DNA of 64,000 bases from Asterias rubens (GCF_902459465.1 NW_022985732.1:41386-105385); one strand, 5' to 3'. Positions 45,707 to 56,259 are shown, counted from the first letter of the stretch. Made by a program: numbers and translations. Notes: generated by a model from the sequence alone, not told the origin.

Positions 45707-46551
45707 ACAGGATATGTAACCCGGTTTGAGGAACTTGAGTCATCTGATGGCAAGATAAGCACAAATTGTGTCCGGTTTTTATAATTTTGTTATCTGCCCC
45801 AAAGTCCATACAAATGTTCTCCAACTGTCTCAATAAAAGAGGGCTCTTAGGTTGAGTTGAGTTTGAGTCACATTGTGGACTACTTATTTCTCCCTTTGGA
45901 GAAGGCTTTCCTTCTTTGAAGAAACTTTGAAGGCTCTCTTTCCTTTGGGATTTATTCAGATTTTATTCCGTGATTTCATCCAATTATCAAAAGTAAGATC
46001 ATACCCACTGACATTTCCAGCAACTTCAATGTCCAACAATTCCTAACTATCAAAATGAAATGGAAAACTGCTTCGTAGAAAAATCACAGACTCCAGAAGA
46101 ATTTTATGAAAAAAAAAAAAAAAACTTTTATGGAATGAAACTTAGAAAAGCAAAATGAAAATATGTCAGCACCAAAAGGGAACCAACGGTAAACGTGGAG
46201 TGAAACCCGGCATTGAATTGTGTGGAAAAGTACTCAAGTAGAAACGTTATCTCAGTATCTGATAAATGGTTTGCATTTGCCAAATCAGTGCAAAACACTT
46301 CATCACCAAAAATAGCCTTTTTAAGGACGCATATTTGAAATTGAACCAACCTGAATATGACCTACATTTCGACCAAAATGTTGCTCTACCTCCGCGGTCA
46401 CGTTGGGACAGAAACCCAATCTAGGTAGTGCCCCCGATGGGACTCCAACAAGGGTCCTTGAGGTGGAAGGGGAGGAAAGATACCACTAAGCCAAACCGTC
46501 CCACTTGAATATTGGATCTCAGTTTCAACATGAGATATCAACATCATTTGC
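45707..46551. other. Intergenic, no gene recognised
   Basis: Includes a 15-16-base A run near 46108. ORFs on the minus strand (46128-46349 and 46398-46607) have no recognisable domain. Confidence 0.5.
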
Positions 46552-46793
46552 AAGCCTGGTACTTCACGGAGGTACCAAAGGTGATGGCCTCCATGCCCCC
46601 TGGTCATTGCCTTGGTGCCCTTGAAATGCTCCAGTAGAAATTAACATATTCCTCACGGGGTGCCCTTTAACAAGGAGAAAATGCCTTGGTGCCCTTCAAC
46701 TGCTTCAGTAGAAATTTACAATTTCCTCAAAGGGCGCCCTTTACCAAGGTGAAAATGCCTTGGTGCCCTTTCAAAAGCGAAGCATACAGGCCT
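46552..46793 (-). repeat. Solo dispersed GGAGG(C/T)A repeat
   Basis: Bounded by GCCTGGTACTTCACGGAGG and CATACAGGCCTG. It contains internal tandem blocks (CCTTGGTGCCC...CAGTAGAAATT...GGGCGCCC twice). Same family as the copies flanking the 93-bp satellite. Confidence 0.7.
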
Positions 46794-46881
46794 GCATTTG
46801 AGTGAGGGCGGGAAGGAGTGAGAAGTGACGCAGAGGGTGATGGTTATTATTAAAACGTCCGTTTTGGTGTGGATTGAAGAT

Positions 46882-47397
46882 CTATTCTCCCATAATGCTT
46901 AATCTTGCTCGTTGAGTCAACCGTCGCACTCTCCCTCGACTGGACACCGTCTTCGCGACATCCTCCTCCACATCGTCTGAGACCTCCTCGCTGTCGTACG
47001 ACTGATTCTCGCTCTCCTCGTCCAGGTCCCTATAAATCACAGTCTGCTTTCCCTGATTACGAGTCTTAGGCTTGCGGCTCGAGCTCGTCATCGCGACAGT
47101 CTCCGTTTCAGAATCACTGGAGTTGAAGCGTCCTCTCGTTCTCGTGTTTACTCGGTTAGATCGTCGACTTATCGCCTCCGGACTTGTTGTACTCCTCCTG
47201 CTCTTCCGCTTTGATGTGGACCTCGCTCTTGATCGGTCAGACCGCGTTCGATGGTTATGCGCATCGTCTAACACGTTATTGCCATTTTCGCTGTCCGAAC
47301 CCTCTTCCTCCTCATTTTTCATCTTCTTCGTTGTCGCTTACTACTGGCTGATTTCTTGTGGAGTACCGCTTCATGTGACCGTTGCTCAAGTTAGAAC
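46882..47397 (-). CDS. PHIP/BRWD family gene, terminal exon
   Basis: Last coding exon, from a CCGCAG acceptor to the TAG at 46882. It encodes SNLSNGHMKRYSTRNQP, an acidic stretch, then basic Ser/Arg-rich sequence (RSRARSTSKRKSRR) and a final RLTQRARLSIMGE. It joins in phase (G plus GT) to the acidic exon at 47754-48082. The frame is broken by one base in the A run near 47320: the acceptor-linked frame ends EEDEK-stop, while the rest continues in the next frame. Low-complexity C-terminal tails of this kind are usual in BRWD/PHIP proteins. Assignment rests mainly on the linked bromodomain exons. Confidence 0.6.
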
Positions 47398-47629
47398 CTG
47401 CGGAGTCAAATTCACATTTACAGTTTTCAAATCAATTCAATCAACATTAATACATATTGGTGAAAAAGACGAAGCAGTCAAGAGCTGGACAAGAAAAAGA
47501 TACAATAAAAATTAAATGAAAAATAATACAATGTAATGGATAAAAAACATAGGTTTAATTTCCCTTTGATAACCATTTACCTGAATTCCTTATTGAAGAC
47601 TAAGAGAAGAACACTAAGCCCAATCTTAT

Positions 47630-47715
47630 TAATTTTGTTCATATACACCGATGCATGTTAGCACTGTATACTCAGTACTTTCCCGAACTCTGTGAAAACA
47701 AATCACAGGCATGTT
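47630..47715 (-). mobile_element. SINE fragment (CTCGG-tRNA family)
   Basis: Matches the distal body of the SINE seen complete at 50845-51010 and 57172-57335 (GTGTTAGCACTGTATACTCAGTACTTTC). The tRNA-like head is missing. It lies just downstream of the donor of the acidic exon. Confidence 0.65.
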
Positions 47716-47753
47716 AGTCAATCTTCCAAAACAAATAATTAACTTTCCCTTAC

Positions 47754-48082
47754 CAGAATTTCTTGTAGCAACGTTTCTTCTCATCCCGTTTCGTTTTGGT
47801 CTTAATGGTTTAATTTCTTCTTCTTCTTCTTCTTCTTCATTTTCTTCATCATCTTCTTCATCTTCTTCATCATCTTCATCATCTTCATCTTTCTTTTCTT
47901 GCTCCACGTCTGTTTCCTCCCCCTCATCCTCCTCATTTTCTTCTTCCTCCTCCTCCTCCTCTTCTTCACTGTTCTCGTCTTGGTCTTCACTTTCTTCTCC
48001 CGAATCATCTTTCCTCGTGTTGCTGGATTTCGTTTGCCTCTTCACTCTTTCTGCAACGCTTTTTGTAAATGTCGTTGATTTC
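47754..48082 (-). CDS. PHIP/BRWD family gene, acidic exon
   Basis: 329 nt between a TTTCAG acceptor and a GTAAGG donor. Translation: a basic start (FTKSVAERVKRQTKSS), then about 60 residues almost all Glu/Asp (a GAA/GAG/GAT repeat tract prone to slippage), then KPLRPKRNGMRRNVATRNS. Alternating acidic and basic low-complexity segments are typical of chromatin readers downstream of the bromodomains. The phase to the next exon (47397) is consistent. The phase to the previous exon (49078) is not, so an exon may be missing or an indel present. Confidence 0.6.
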
Positions 48083-48289
48083 CTGAAATGAATTTAAACG
48101 ATGGGTTTGTGAATGAGACATTCTTGGCGACAAACAACTCTTAACAGTTCATCAATGAACTGTCGAGTGTTTATTTCTGCTTTTAACAATGCACCCTGGG
48201 ATTCGCAAAATTTATCCAATTACTTGTTTTATTATACCTGAAGTTGTCACTCAACAATGTCAACATTTGATCATTATTATATTTTATGA

Positions 48290-48440
48290 TTTTTGGGGTT
48301 GAACAAAGAATTTACTTGAGTGGGATTAAAACCAACGACCTACAGATTAACATGCCGGCGCTCTACCAACTGAGCTATCTAGCCCTATGTTGGCGGTGTC
48401 CCTATTTTGTCAATATCTTTGTTCAGGGGTGCCATTATAT
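48290..48440 (-). mobile_element. tRNA-derived SINE, GCTATCTAGCC family
   Basis: The minus strand reads a tRNA-like head (TAGCTCAGTTGGTAGAGC for box A, GGTTTTAATCC for box B) followed by GTTCAACCCC. A second copy lies at 49835-49945. Box B is imperfect and the surrounding repeat body argues against a functional tRNA gene. Confidence 0.65.
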
Positions 48441-48695
48441 TTTATGTTAAAGTTGTTACACAATTGGGGTTGAACAAAGACAAATCTACAAAAGACAGAC
48501 TTGGGCCTTTGACCTGAGCCATCTTGGTTTTATTTCTTAAGTAAGTTTTCAACACCGTGAGGTATTATTATTGAATCGAAAAAGACAAGTCAAATCTGGT
48601 CCTGAGTTTACTGGCCCATCGCTAATAACACTGGCCTCAGACCAGTGGTTAAGTGTCAATATTAAGCATAGGGATCTTGTACAACTTGTCCCTCC

Positions 48696-49061
48696 TTAAA
48701 GGCACTGGACAGTATTGGTAATTACTCAAAATAACTGTTAGCATAAAACCTTACTTGGTAACGAGTAATGGGGAGAGGTTGATAATTTAAAACATTGTGA
48801 GAAACGGCTCCCTCTGAAGTGAAGCAGTATCGAGAAAGAAGTAATTTTCCACGAATTTGATTTCGAGACCTCAGAATTAGATTTTGAGGTCTCGAAATCA
48901 AGCATCTGAAAGCACACAACTTTTTGTGACAAGGGTGTTTTTTTCTTCCGTTATTATCTCGCAACTTCGACGACCAATTGAGCTCAAATTTTCACAGGTT
49001 TGTTATTTTATGCATATGTTGAGATACAGCAAGTGAGAAGGCTGGTCTTCCAGTGTCTTTA
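48696..49061 (+). mobile_element. TTAA-ended 0.38-kb MITE in BRWD-like intron
   Basis: Near-complete copy; the right terminus is shortened to GTCTTCCAGTGTCTTTA. It ends only 17 bp from the donor site of the upstream exon (49078). Confidence 0.82.
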
Positions 49062-49077
49062 CCTCTCTTATACTGAC

Positions 49078-49403
49078 CTGAGTTTTTACTCTTGGACGGA
49101 ATGTTCTTGGCACTTAGTCTGGTACTGGTTGGACTTTCTTTGGCATTTAACTGTCTTGAAGTACTAGGTCTGGCGACGCTGGCTGAGTTCTCTCTGGATG
49201 GCCCCGCCCTAGATGACCCCGCCCTGGATGACCCTGCCCTGGATGGCCCCACCCTGGATGGCCCCACCCTGGATGGCCCCGCACGAGTAGGGATCTCTGT
49301 CTCCTCGTCTTCTTCGCTGTGAGATGACACGGCTTTGCTGTTAGAGGACGAGGCTTAAGTGGATGGGCGACGTGATTTCCTGCGCGATTTCAAGCTTTTA
49401 TTT
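49078..49403 (-). CDS. PHIP/BRWD family gene, Ser-rich exon with internal stop
   Basis: 326 nt between a TTACAG acceptor and a GTCAGT donor. It encodes KSRRKSRRPST, an in-frame TAA at 49355-49357, then ASSSNSKAVSSHSEEDEETE, a run of five-residue GPSR(V/A) repeats, and a Ser/Thr-rich end. The open frame before and after the TAA is the same, so this is a substitution-type lesion (or a rare consensus error) and not a frameshift. The entry phase (1) does not match the bromodomain exon (0), which suggests at least one unrecognised or lost exon between them. Confidence 0.6.
49190..49290 (-). repeat. Coding 15-bp minisatellite
   Basis: Six or seven tandem 15-bp units (GGATGGCCCC(A/G)CCCT type on plus) within the Ser-rich exon, encoding GPSRV, GPSRA or GSSRA. 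Units differ mostly by silent or Val/Ala changes, which suggests recent expansion in frame. Confidence 0.85.
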
Positions 49404-49834
49404 CTGTAATTTTCAAAAGGAACTCGTTAAAAATTGGATATTTGGTCCTCGGAAAAAAGTAGGAATATTTATTATGAAGTGCAAGGGCTAACATCCATGC
49501 ATACATGGTGTTGGCTTTAATTGAATTTTTCAGGCTATCTAATGATAAGTTTTTACAATTTTCCCAAGGGCAAAACAAAATTTGAAATCAGACTACGATA
49601 GGAAAAATGTCATGCCTGTCGTAATTTGACCTCCACTCAAACTTAAAAATAAATTCTTATTAGAATTATTCAATAACATTTGGAAATATTAATTTAGGTA
49701 AGATATTCATAACTTAAAATAAAAATTGAAAATTGTAGAAACATTTCAAGCCAGCAATGCGCTAGATCAGTGTTAACCTAACTTTCTTGGCAAGTATGTC
49801 AAAACTAGTTTTATTTAAATTTTGGAATAAGCAA

Positions 49835-49945
49835 AGAAGAATTTACTAGAGCGGGACTTCAATGTGCGACCTCCGGATTAACGTGCTGGCCCTCTACCAA
49901 CCAAGCTATCTAGGCCTAATGTTTGCGGTCTACATACATAGGGAG
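49835..49945 (-). mobile_element. tRNA-derived SINE, GCTATCTAGCC family, second copy
   Basis: Same head as 48290-48440 with substitutions (GCTTGGTTGGTAGAGG). It is followed by a duplicated GCGGTCT...AGACCGCC short inverted pair. Confidence 0.6.
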
Positions 49946-50844
49946 ACCGCCAACACAGCTATTTAGACCTAATGTAATTTTTGACTCAAGAAATAACTGA
50001 GAACCCTGTTTGCCATGCTTTGGAAATCTTTGTTCAACCCAAAATATAACATTTTTACCCAATTAGTTTTGGACTAGTTTTTACAAAAAGTAATAAAGAA
50101 ATAAAATCAATTATTGCACAAACTAGAAAACAGCAAGCAATATAAAATAGATGAGTCCTGAATGTGTGCACATAAAAACAATCTGAAAGCTTCCAGTACA
50201 ACAGATGTATAACTGGAAAGGAAATGTACATGTAAACATAATAGTAAAAAGTCATGGATATTAATTTTTTTGAAAACTGAAAAACAATTAAAAGCATAAT
50301 CATTGCCAGTATCAAGACACACATAAAAGACTTGTTAAGACACAAAAACAATCAATAGTATACAAACATATAGAATCAAGCAATGAAAACACCCAAATGA
50401 AAAGCTAAAATATTTATCAATAAATGATGAAAACAGTGCAAACCCAGAGTGACTGGCATGCCAATGGATAAAACGTCTAATCATTTAAACATAATGCTAC
50501 TTCTGTTATTATTGTAGAAGATCAAGACAAAACTACAGATACAAAACAAAGGAATACAAGTTTACGACAACAGCAAACAATTGCAGCATGCATCAATTTA
50601 TGAGAGGACAAGTGCAAACCAATATAACAATCTAGTTCACTTGTCTTCATTGTAGAGAACTTATTAAAACAACTGAGACATTTCTATCAGTATGCTTCAT
50701 CAACATGCTTGAATCGCCTTCTTCTGAAGATGATCGGAGCATACTGATCAAAAGTTAAGATGTTAAATCATCCGTTCTTCTCAGAACTACCACAGCTCAT
50801 ACGAGAGTGGTAACATTAATATAACATTATTTATTTTGGTTTTT

Positions 50845-51010
50845 ACCCATATACACCGATGTGTGTAAGCACTGTATATACTCAGTACTTTCTTGAGCTC
50901 TGTGAAAAAAAAACACAGGCATATTACTCGGGTGGGATTCAAACCCACGACCATTGCAATTCTAGAGCAGTGTCATTCTAACTAGACCACCGAGATTTCC
51001 CGATAGCTAG
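50845..51010 (-). mobile_element. tRNA-derived SINE, CTCGG family
   Basis: The minus strand begins AATCTCGGTGGTCTAGTTAG (box A-like), then GGGTTTGAATCCCACC (box B-like). A conserved body with TGTG(T/A)TTTTTTTTCACAGAGCTC and a CAGTGCTTACACAC...GGTGTATATGGGTAAAAACC end follows. At least four relatives are in this window. Confidence 0.75.
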
Positions 51011-51173
51011 AGGCAGTTCCAATCATATGTTTCAGCAGGTACTGCTGCTTATCTACGTGGTGTGTGTGATTGATTGTTAATAAGTACGCCCATTTTGAGC
51101 CTTATGCTGCATACTCCTCAGGAGTTCAATTTATTAAGTAGTATGTCAAAACAGCTTTAGGGGAAACATTTAC

Positions 51174-51326
51174 CTTAGATTTTTTGTTTGGGGTGTAGCT
51201 TTTTGAGTTGGTGAAGACGAGGCGTACGTCTTTACAGAATTCCATGGGGTCTTGGTAGATCATTCCTTCAAGTTGCTCTCGGACTGTGTTCAAGTCCATA
51301 GGGGTGTCTATGATGGTGCGATAATC
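51174..51326 (-). CDS. PHIP/BRWD family gene, second-bromodomain exon
   Basis: 153 nt, 51 codons, flanked by CTTGTAG and GTAAAT. It encodes [20 protein letters not shown], then a [20 protein letters not shown] stretch and YTPNKKSK. This is the BC-loop half of a bromodomain: the P-M-D-L motif, the F-C-x-D-V-R-L-V-F-x-N helix and the acetyl-lysine-contacting asparagine region (N-S-K-x-Y). The NKKSK signature and the Cys/Tyr context match the second bromodomain of PHIP/BRWD1/BRWD3, chromatin readers that also serve as CUL4-DDB1 substrate receptors through N-terminal WD repeats. The WD repeats and first bromodomain are not in the window. Confidence 0.88.
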
Positions 51327-51376
51327 CTACAAGGAATAAGATTACAAAGAGAGACCCATAATTGTTTGGTTTCTAT

Positions 51377-51757
51377 TTTACAGGCAGTGGACACTATTGG
51401 TAATTACTCAAAATAATTTTTAGCATAAAACCTTACTTGGTAACGAGTAACGGGGAGAGGTTGACAGTATAAAACATTGTGAGAGACAGCTCCCTCTGAA
51501 GTGACATAGTTGTCGAGAAAGAAGTAATTTTCCACGAATTTGATTTCGAGACCTCAGAATTAGATTTTGAGGTCTCGAAATCAAGCATCTGAAAGCGCAC
51601 AACTTCGTGTGACAAGGGTGTTTTTTTCTTTCATAGTTATCTCGCAACTCCGACGACCAATCAAGCTCAAATTTTCACAGGTTTGTTATTTTACGCACAT
51701 GTTGACATATGAGAAGACTGGTCTTTGACAATTACTAATAGTGTCCAGTGTCTTTAA
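51377..51757 (+). mobile_element. TTAA-ended 0.38-kb MITE in intron
   Basis: Complete copy (GGCAGTGGACACTATTGG to CTAATAGTGTCCAGTGTCTTTAA), 51 bp upstream of the bromodomain exon acceptor. Confidence 0.83.
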
Positions 51758-51958
51758 TATACACCATTTCAGACAGGTGCTCCAGAGTCACACCAAACCA
51801 ATTTCTGAATAAAGTACATGGAAATTTCGACTTCTGAAACAGTTCGGAGCAACTGGACGCGCTTAGCATAGAAAGATTTCAGTCGATCCGAGCGAATCTG
51901 GATTTTCTAGGTTTCAGACGTCGATCTTGCACGAGATGAACCTAATGTAAATGTTATG

Positions 51959-52364
51959 TTAAAGACACTGGACACTATTGGTAACTGTCAAAGACCAGTC
52001 TTCTCACTCGGTGTATCTCAACATATGCATAAAATAACAAACCTGTGAAAATTTGAGCTCAATCGGTCGCCCAAGTTGCAAGATATTCATGAAAGAAAAG
52101 AACAACCTTGTCGCACCATGGTCACACGAAATTGTGTGTTTTCAGATGCTTGATTTCGAGACCTCAAATTCTAAATCTGATGTCTCGAAATCAAACTTGT
52201 GGAAAATTACTTCTTTCTTGAAAAATACGTCACTTCAGAGGGAGCTGTTTCTCACAATGTTTTATACTATCAACCTCTCCCCATTACTCGTTACCAAATA
52301 CATGTAAGGTTTTATGCTTATAATTATTTTGAGTAATTATACCAATAGTGTCCACTACCTTTAA
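51959..52364 (-). mobile_element. TTAA-ended 0.38-kb MITE, opposite orientation
   Basis: TTAAAGACACTGGACACTATTGG at left and CCAATAGTGTCCACTACCTTTAA at right, with the body reversed relative to the copy at 51377. Confidence 0.83.
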
Positions 52365-52549
52365 GTTCGCCTGTCTGATACAAACATTTATTTGAGTCGA
52401 CCTTGAGTCGCTCCTAATCTAATAGGTTAGGACTCTGGCACGCCTGTCTGAAACAGGTATTCGGGATATAAAGCTATAAAGCTATAAATTGAACTATAAT
52501 TGATGTTAAATTTGTAACGGACACAAAGAATAGCATTTGGTTATTACCC

Positions 52550-53065
52550 TTACACCGGTGTTTGTAAAGCACTTTATAAGCAGTGCATTCTCAAGTCCAG
52601 TAAAAAAAACAAAAAACGTATTACTAAGCTTGGGCGATATTGATTTATTTTATTCACGATATATCGCCGACAATATATCGCGATATTCGATATAATCGCG
52701 ATTAATTAAATTTGACATCATCAGTCTTCAAACTCCCAGTGAAAGTTGTAGAAGAGACAGTCATAGCATAAGAGAGGTGTTCTAATGATCTATTCTTCTG
52801 GTTTTACTCCAAACCTATGGGATGCAAGATGTTTCAGCTAGGAAATACATCGCGATATTGCGATACTTAATCCATATCGCGATATATCGATTTTTCGTTT
52901 AAAACCAAATCGATCCGATTTCGAAATCGTTTCCAAATTAGTATCGCGATATTCGATAAAATCGTGGTACCGCTCAAGCTTACATATTACTCGGTCGGGA
53001 TCTCAACCCATAACCTTTGTAATTCTAGAGCTGATGTGTTTACTACTAGACCATGTACCATCGAG
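52550..53065 (-). mobile_element. CTCGG-family SINE split by a MITE
   Basis: The distal body lies at about 52550-52618 and the tRNA-like head at about 52985-53065, with another element between them. Rejoining is implied by the duplicated TATTACT at the junctions. Confidence 0.7.
52626..52984. mobile_element. MITE with CGATATATCG palindromes, nested in a SINE
   Basis: Termini AAGCTTGGGCGAT and the inverted CCGCTCAAGCTT, flanked by TATTACT (52619-52625 and 52985-52991). The interior is rich in TATATCGCGATATTCGATA-type palindromes. The 7-8-bp duplication and the palindromic interior resemble the larger insertion at 24703-26245. Confidence 0.75.
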
Positions 53066-53287
53066 ATTGTACAATCTGAATCCATTCAGCCTGCAACTGC
53101 TGCATAACGCAGATCACACTAAAGATAAAGAATACAACCTGGGAAACAGCAGTGATCCCCCTAAGTGGATGCATCTTTTAATTCAAATAATATCAATTGA
53201 TCAATGGAAACCACAAGGGAACTGACATGGTAAAAAGTAAAATAAAATAAAATAATAAATAATAAAATAAAAATAATAATTACTTAC

Positions 53288-53438
53288 CGGATAAAGCATT
53301 TCATCGACTGAGTAACGGAAGGGCTCAGAGTCTTGACAATTCCACAGCATTTGAGTGTTCTTTACATTGATTGATCCAAGCTTTGGTGTCGTAGCTAGCG
53401 AGGCTTCGAATCCGCTTAGCAGGAGATGAACCAAACTC
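53288..53438 (-). CDS. PHIP/BRWD family gene, exon before bromodomain
   Basis: Flanked by a TTCTATAG acceptor and a GTAAGTA donor. The first half reads AKRIRSLASYDTKAWINQC in phase from the acceptor; the second half, WNCQDSEPFRYSVDEMLYP, is in the next frame and runs in phase 0 into the bromodomain exon (DYRTI). CxDSEPFR...YPDYR is a hallmark of the PHIP/BRWD second bromodomain. The length is 151 nt where a multiple of three is needed, so a net two-base loss (or one-base gain) sits near 53345-53360. Confidence 0.8.
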
Positions 53439-53461
53439 CTATAGAAAGTAGAATGATAGGG

Positions 53462-53505
53462 TTAAAGACAGTTGACACTATTGGTAATTGTCCACTGCCT
53501 TTAAA
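53462..53505 (+). mobile_element. Minimal derivative of the TTAA MITE
   Basis: Only the two termini remain (TTAAAGACAGTTGACACTAT and GTCCACTGCCTTTAA), fused with about 10 bp between. Confidence 0.7.
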
Positions 53506-53599
53506 GCATCGGAATTCAAAATACACACTGTATGGGTAAAAAACAAAATTAATATTCTTTTATCCCCGATGCAAATTTAATATCTATTATATCATTGCG

Positions 53600-53798
53600 G
53601 TAAACATAGGATTTGACCTGCCTGTAGCTACCGGGCAGTCTCGGTAGTCTACTTGGTAAGACACTGCTCTAGAATTGCAAGGGTCGTGGGTTTGAATCCC
53701 ACATGAGTAATATGCCTGTGATATTTTTTCACAGGATTCGGGAAACTACTGAGTATACAGTGCTAACACACATTGGTGTATGGGTAAAAAACCAAAAT
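53600..53798 (+). mobile_element. CTCGG-family SINE, plus strand copy
   Basis: Head with CTCGGTAGTCTACTTGGTAAG and GGGTTTGAATCCCAC; body TTTTTTCACAGGATTCGGG; end TGTATGGGTAAAAAACC. Confidence 0.75.
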
Positions 53799-54001
53799 TC
53801 AGATAATAGTCTGAATTTTTTCATCCCTGACACCACAGTCATCAATCCTTGTCATTTGATTGGTGGAACACGTGTCACATGTCATAATTTATGATGCCAT
53901 GTACTTACTGCTATGATGTGCGACACTCAAGATTTAATATAGGAGTCCTATATGGATAAATATAGGATACATGATTTTATTTCATTCCAACCAAAACTTA
54001 C

Positions 54002-54140
54002 CGCTGTCCGCTTTCTACTCGTTGCCGGTCGGTCTTCATCCTCACTTGAGGAGGTATCTTCAATCTTGACCAGTTCGTCTGCGTCCATCGCCCCCGTCTG
54101 TTTTTTGTAGACGACCATTGCATCCGTGCACTTTGAATTC
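54002..54140 (-). CDS. PHIP/BRWD family gene, inter-bromodomain exon
   Basis: 139 nt between a CTTGCCAG acceptor and a GTAAGT donor. It encodes NSKCTDAMVVYKKQTGAMDA, then an acidic EDTSSSEDEDRP stretch and TSRKRTA, in phase 0 into the next exon. Such a Ser/Asp-rich linker precedes the second bromodomain in this family. It is the most upstream exon of the gene I can identify here. Confidence 0.65.
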
Positions 54141-55192
54141 CTGGCAAGGAAAACAAAATCAAAGTTTAATTCCTAAGAGCACTGTATCCTATTAAAGAAA
54201 GATGGCGAATAACACAGTTTTCACAATGTTAAAATAAAACAGAATGTTGCAAAACTTTTGTCTTCATCCAAGACCTAAAAAGACAAAAATTGCAAATCAA
54301 ATTTAAACAAATGACAAAATCCAGGTACATGAAACACTCTTTTCTATGAGACAATTTTCGCCTCGTAAACCACTACACAGTTCTATGTAAGGGAATTGAT
54401 GGTGCTATGTAAGAGATGAGGTCACATACTTCAAAACGTAGCTCCACATACCTTGCAGGAACAAAATACTGAGCGCTTTGATGCGTCCCTAAGAACGTGA
54501 TAAAGCGCTACATAGATCTGTTCAAAAGTTCACTTAAATCATATCTTATAAAGCCTAATAATCATTATCATTATTATTGTAAGTAAACAACGAGCCACAA
54601 CTCAGTGTGACTGGTACTCTGATTAAGTAATCCGTGAATACTTTATCAATACACAGAGGCGGTTACCAATGTGACACCAGGAAAGACTTCTGGCTCCACA
54701 AGATAGCGCCCTCAATGTCTGTAGCTCAACTGCAGTAGACTTGCCATCTGTCCTTTCTTCGTAAATGAACAGATAGAAAATTTGTGCTGATTGGTGTTGA
54801 GATGCATGTTTTGGAAAACTCTTTTTTAGCAAAATTTTGTCAAATATTGCAGCCATTTGCAGCCGCTCTAGGCTCGAAGTACAAAGATTAATCGCGAGTT
54901 AGGACGAGTAACTCGTCCTAACTTAGAATGGGTTCAATGTGTCAAATCATCTATGGATGCCGAACTTAATTCGTCCGAAGTCCTAGGATTAATCCTAAGT
55001 TAGGAAGAGTTTAGTGAAAACGACGACAGGTCATCTTCAAAGTCAATACGTCAGTTGGTTGGACTAAGTGGCAGTAGACAATTATAGTTCTAAAAAATTG
55101 TGGGCATACTCAGAACAAAGTAAAAGAAAAACCAAGGGAAAAAAGATGACCTGGTGTCTGTAGTGTCCCAAAGTTCCCCATTCCATTAAAAT
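54141..55192. other. Noncoding between two minus-strand genes
   Basis: Contains a GTTAGGAC foldback-like patch (54890-55020). An ORF at 54623-54856 has no recognisable feature. No upstream PHIP/BRWD exon was found. Confidence 0.5.
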
Positions 55193-55477
55193 CTAGTATC
55201 GTATATCTCTTTCCTTCAGTAGTCGTTGCGATTCCTTAATCGTATCCTTCCTCAACTCATCCAGCTCATGTGACCTCACCTGACCATGTGACCTGATCTC
55301 TTGATCATGTGATCTCTCCTCTTGGCCCCTATTGGTCATCAGGTCGTCAAACTCGTTCCTCCTCGTCTCCTTTCGCTCTTCGAACCTTCGCCTCATCTCG
55401 GCTCTCTTGCTTATGTATAGAGCTCGAACCTGAGGATCCTTCAAGATCCCGTCAAATTCTCCACTGTCGATATCCTT
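55193..55477 (-). CDS. C-terminal exon, charged coiled coil (convertase gene?)
   Basis: From a CTAACAG acceptor to the TAG at 55193-55195. It encodes KDIDSGEFDGILKDPQVRAL, then a highly charged helical stretch (RAEMRRRFEERKETRRNEFD, ELDELRKDTIKESQRLLKER) ending RDIRY. It joins in phase 0 to the exon at 55874-56043. Given strand and order it is probably the C terminus of the proprotein convertase gene, but I do not recognise the sequence itself. A separate small gene cannot be excluded. Confidence 0.55.
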   Translation of the reverse strand, partial: KDIDSGEFDGILKDPQVRALYISKRAEMRRRFEERKETRRNEFDDLMTNRGQEERSHDQEIRSHGQVRSHELDELRKDTIKESQRLLKERDIRY

Positions 55478-55873
55478 CTGTTAGAGTTATGAAAAAGAAA
55501 GAAATTTGCACGATAATTTTTAAAGGGTTTTGTTACCTTTTGTAGATCAAGTTTTCGGCTATGACATGAATCCCTACTCACTATGAATGGAGATGTGATT
55601 TTCAAGTTAAGCTAACAACAGCTAAATACCAGTCACAAGCAATATGAAACAAATGAACATTTGGCTGGTAATCCTGTTTTCATCAAGAAAGAAAATTCAT
55701 GCTAAGCAAATTTCCGTGCTTAGCAGCTCTATGTAATTGGGCCCTGTTCTTTTCAGAACCAACACTATTCACAAAACATTTTCCCGTGGTGCTACAGATA
55801 ACCTCACCTAACTCTATGATTAAAATAATTTTGAGATATTAAGAGATATTTATTAAAAAATTATAATTTTTAC

Positions 55874-56043
55874 CTCATCGTCCAAGTTGTGTTTTGTATT
55901 TGGAGGTTCTTCTACTCCTTTGGCTAAATTATCCTTGTCAATAACAATCTCTTCATCATCTAGCTGCTCTTTGTTATAAAGGTCAACGACCACGTTGTCT
56001 TCAATATGTCCTGAAAGATCAGGGTTCACGGCTGGGTTTTCCT
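55874..56043 (-). CDS. Acidic exon (convertase gene?)
   Basis: Bounded by an ATTCAG(AG) acceptor and a GTAAAA donor. It encodes ENPAVNPDLSGHIEDNVVVD followed by acidic sequence (EQLDDEEIVIDKDNLAKGVE) and ends HNLDDE. The donor phase fits the downstream exon. The link to the P-domain exon upstream is less clear, because the end of the P domain is not accounted for. Confidence 0.5.
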
Positions 56044-56259
56044 CTGAATTGACAACAAAATTTTTGACCATTTATTATTATCAACTGTGGTTTGATTGAT
56101 ATGTGGTTTGATTGATATGTTATGCAGTATGGTTTTGAATGGTTTTGAATGATAGATATATAAAATATGATATCATGATGTAAACTGCATCTACATGTGC
56201 ACAGTACACAGTCAACCCTCCTACTGTCTTTGAGAAAGACTCTGCTAGGGCCGAAACGT

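Larger units (their letters stand above)
49404..51173. other. Intron, no exon found
   Basis: Long AT-rich intron with SINEs. I looked here on the minus strand for the exon that should complete the bromodomain (a conserved Tyr-Ser-Met...Leu helix) and did not find it. An ORF at 49390-49578 has a weakly similar YAWMLALAL stretch but no acceptor. Confidence 0.5.

Noticed and set aside
47711..48091. Plus-strand ORF of poly-serine
   Set aside because: It is the antisense shadow of the Glu/Asp-rich exon at 47754-48082; the splice sites and phase support the minus strand.
53640..53705. Possible tRNA gene with CTCGG head
   Set aside because: Several copies share the same long body after box B and lie in introns in both orientations, as expected for a SINE.
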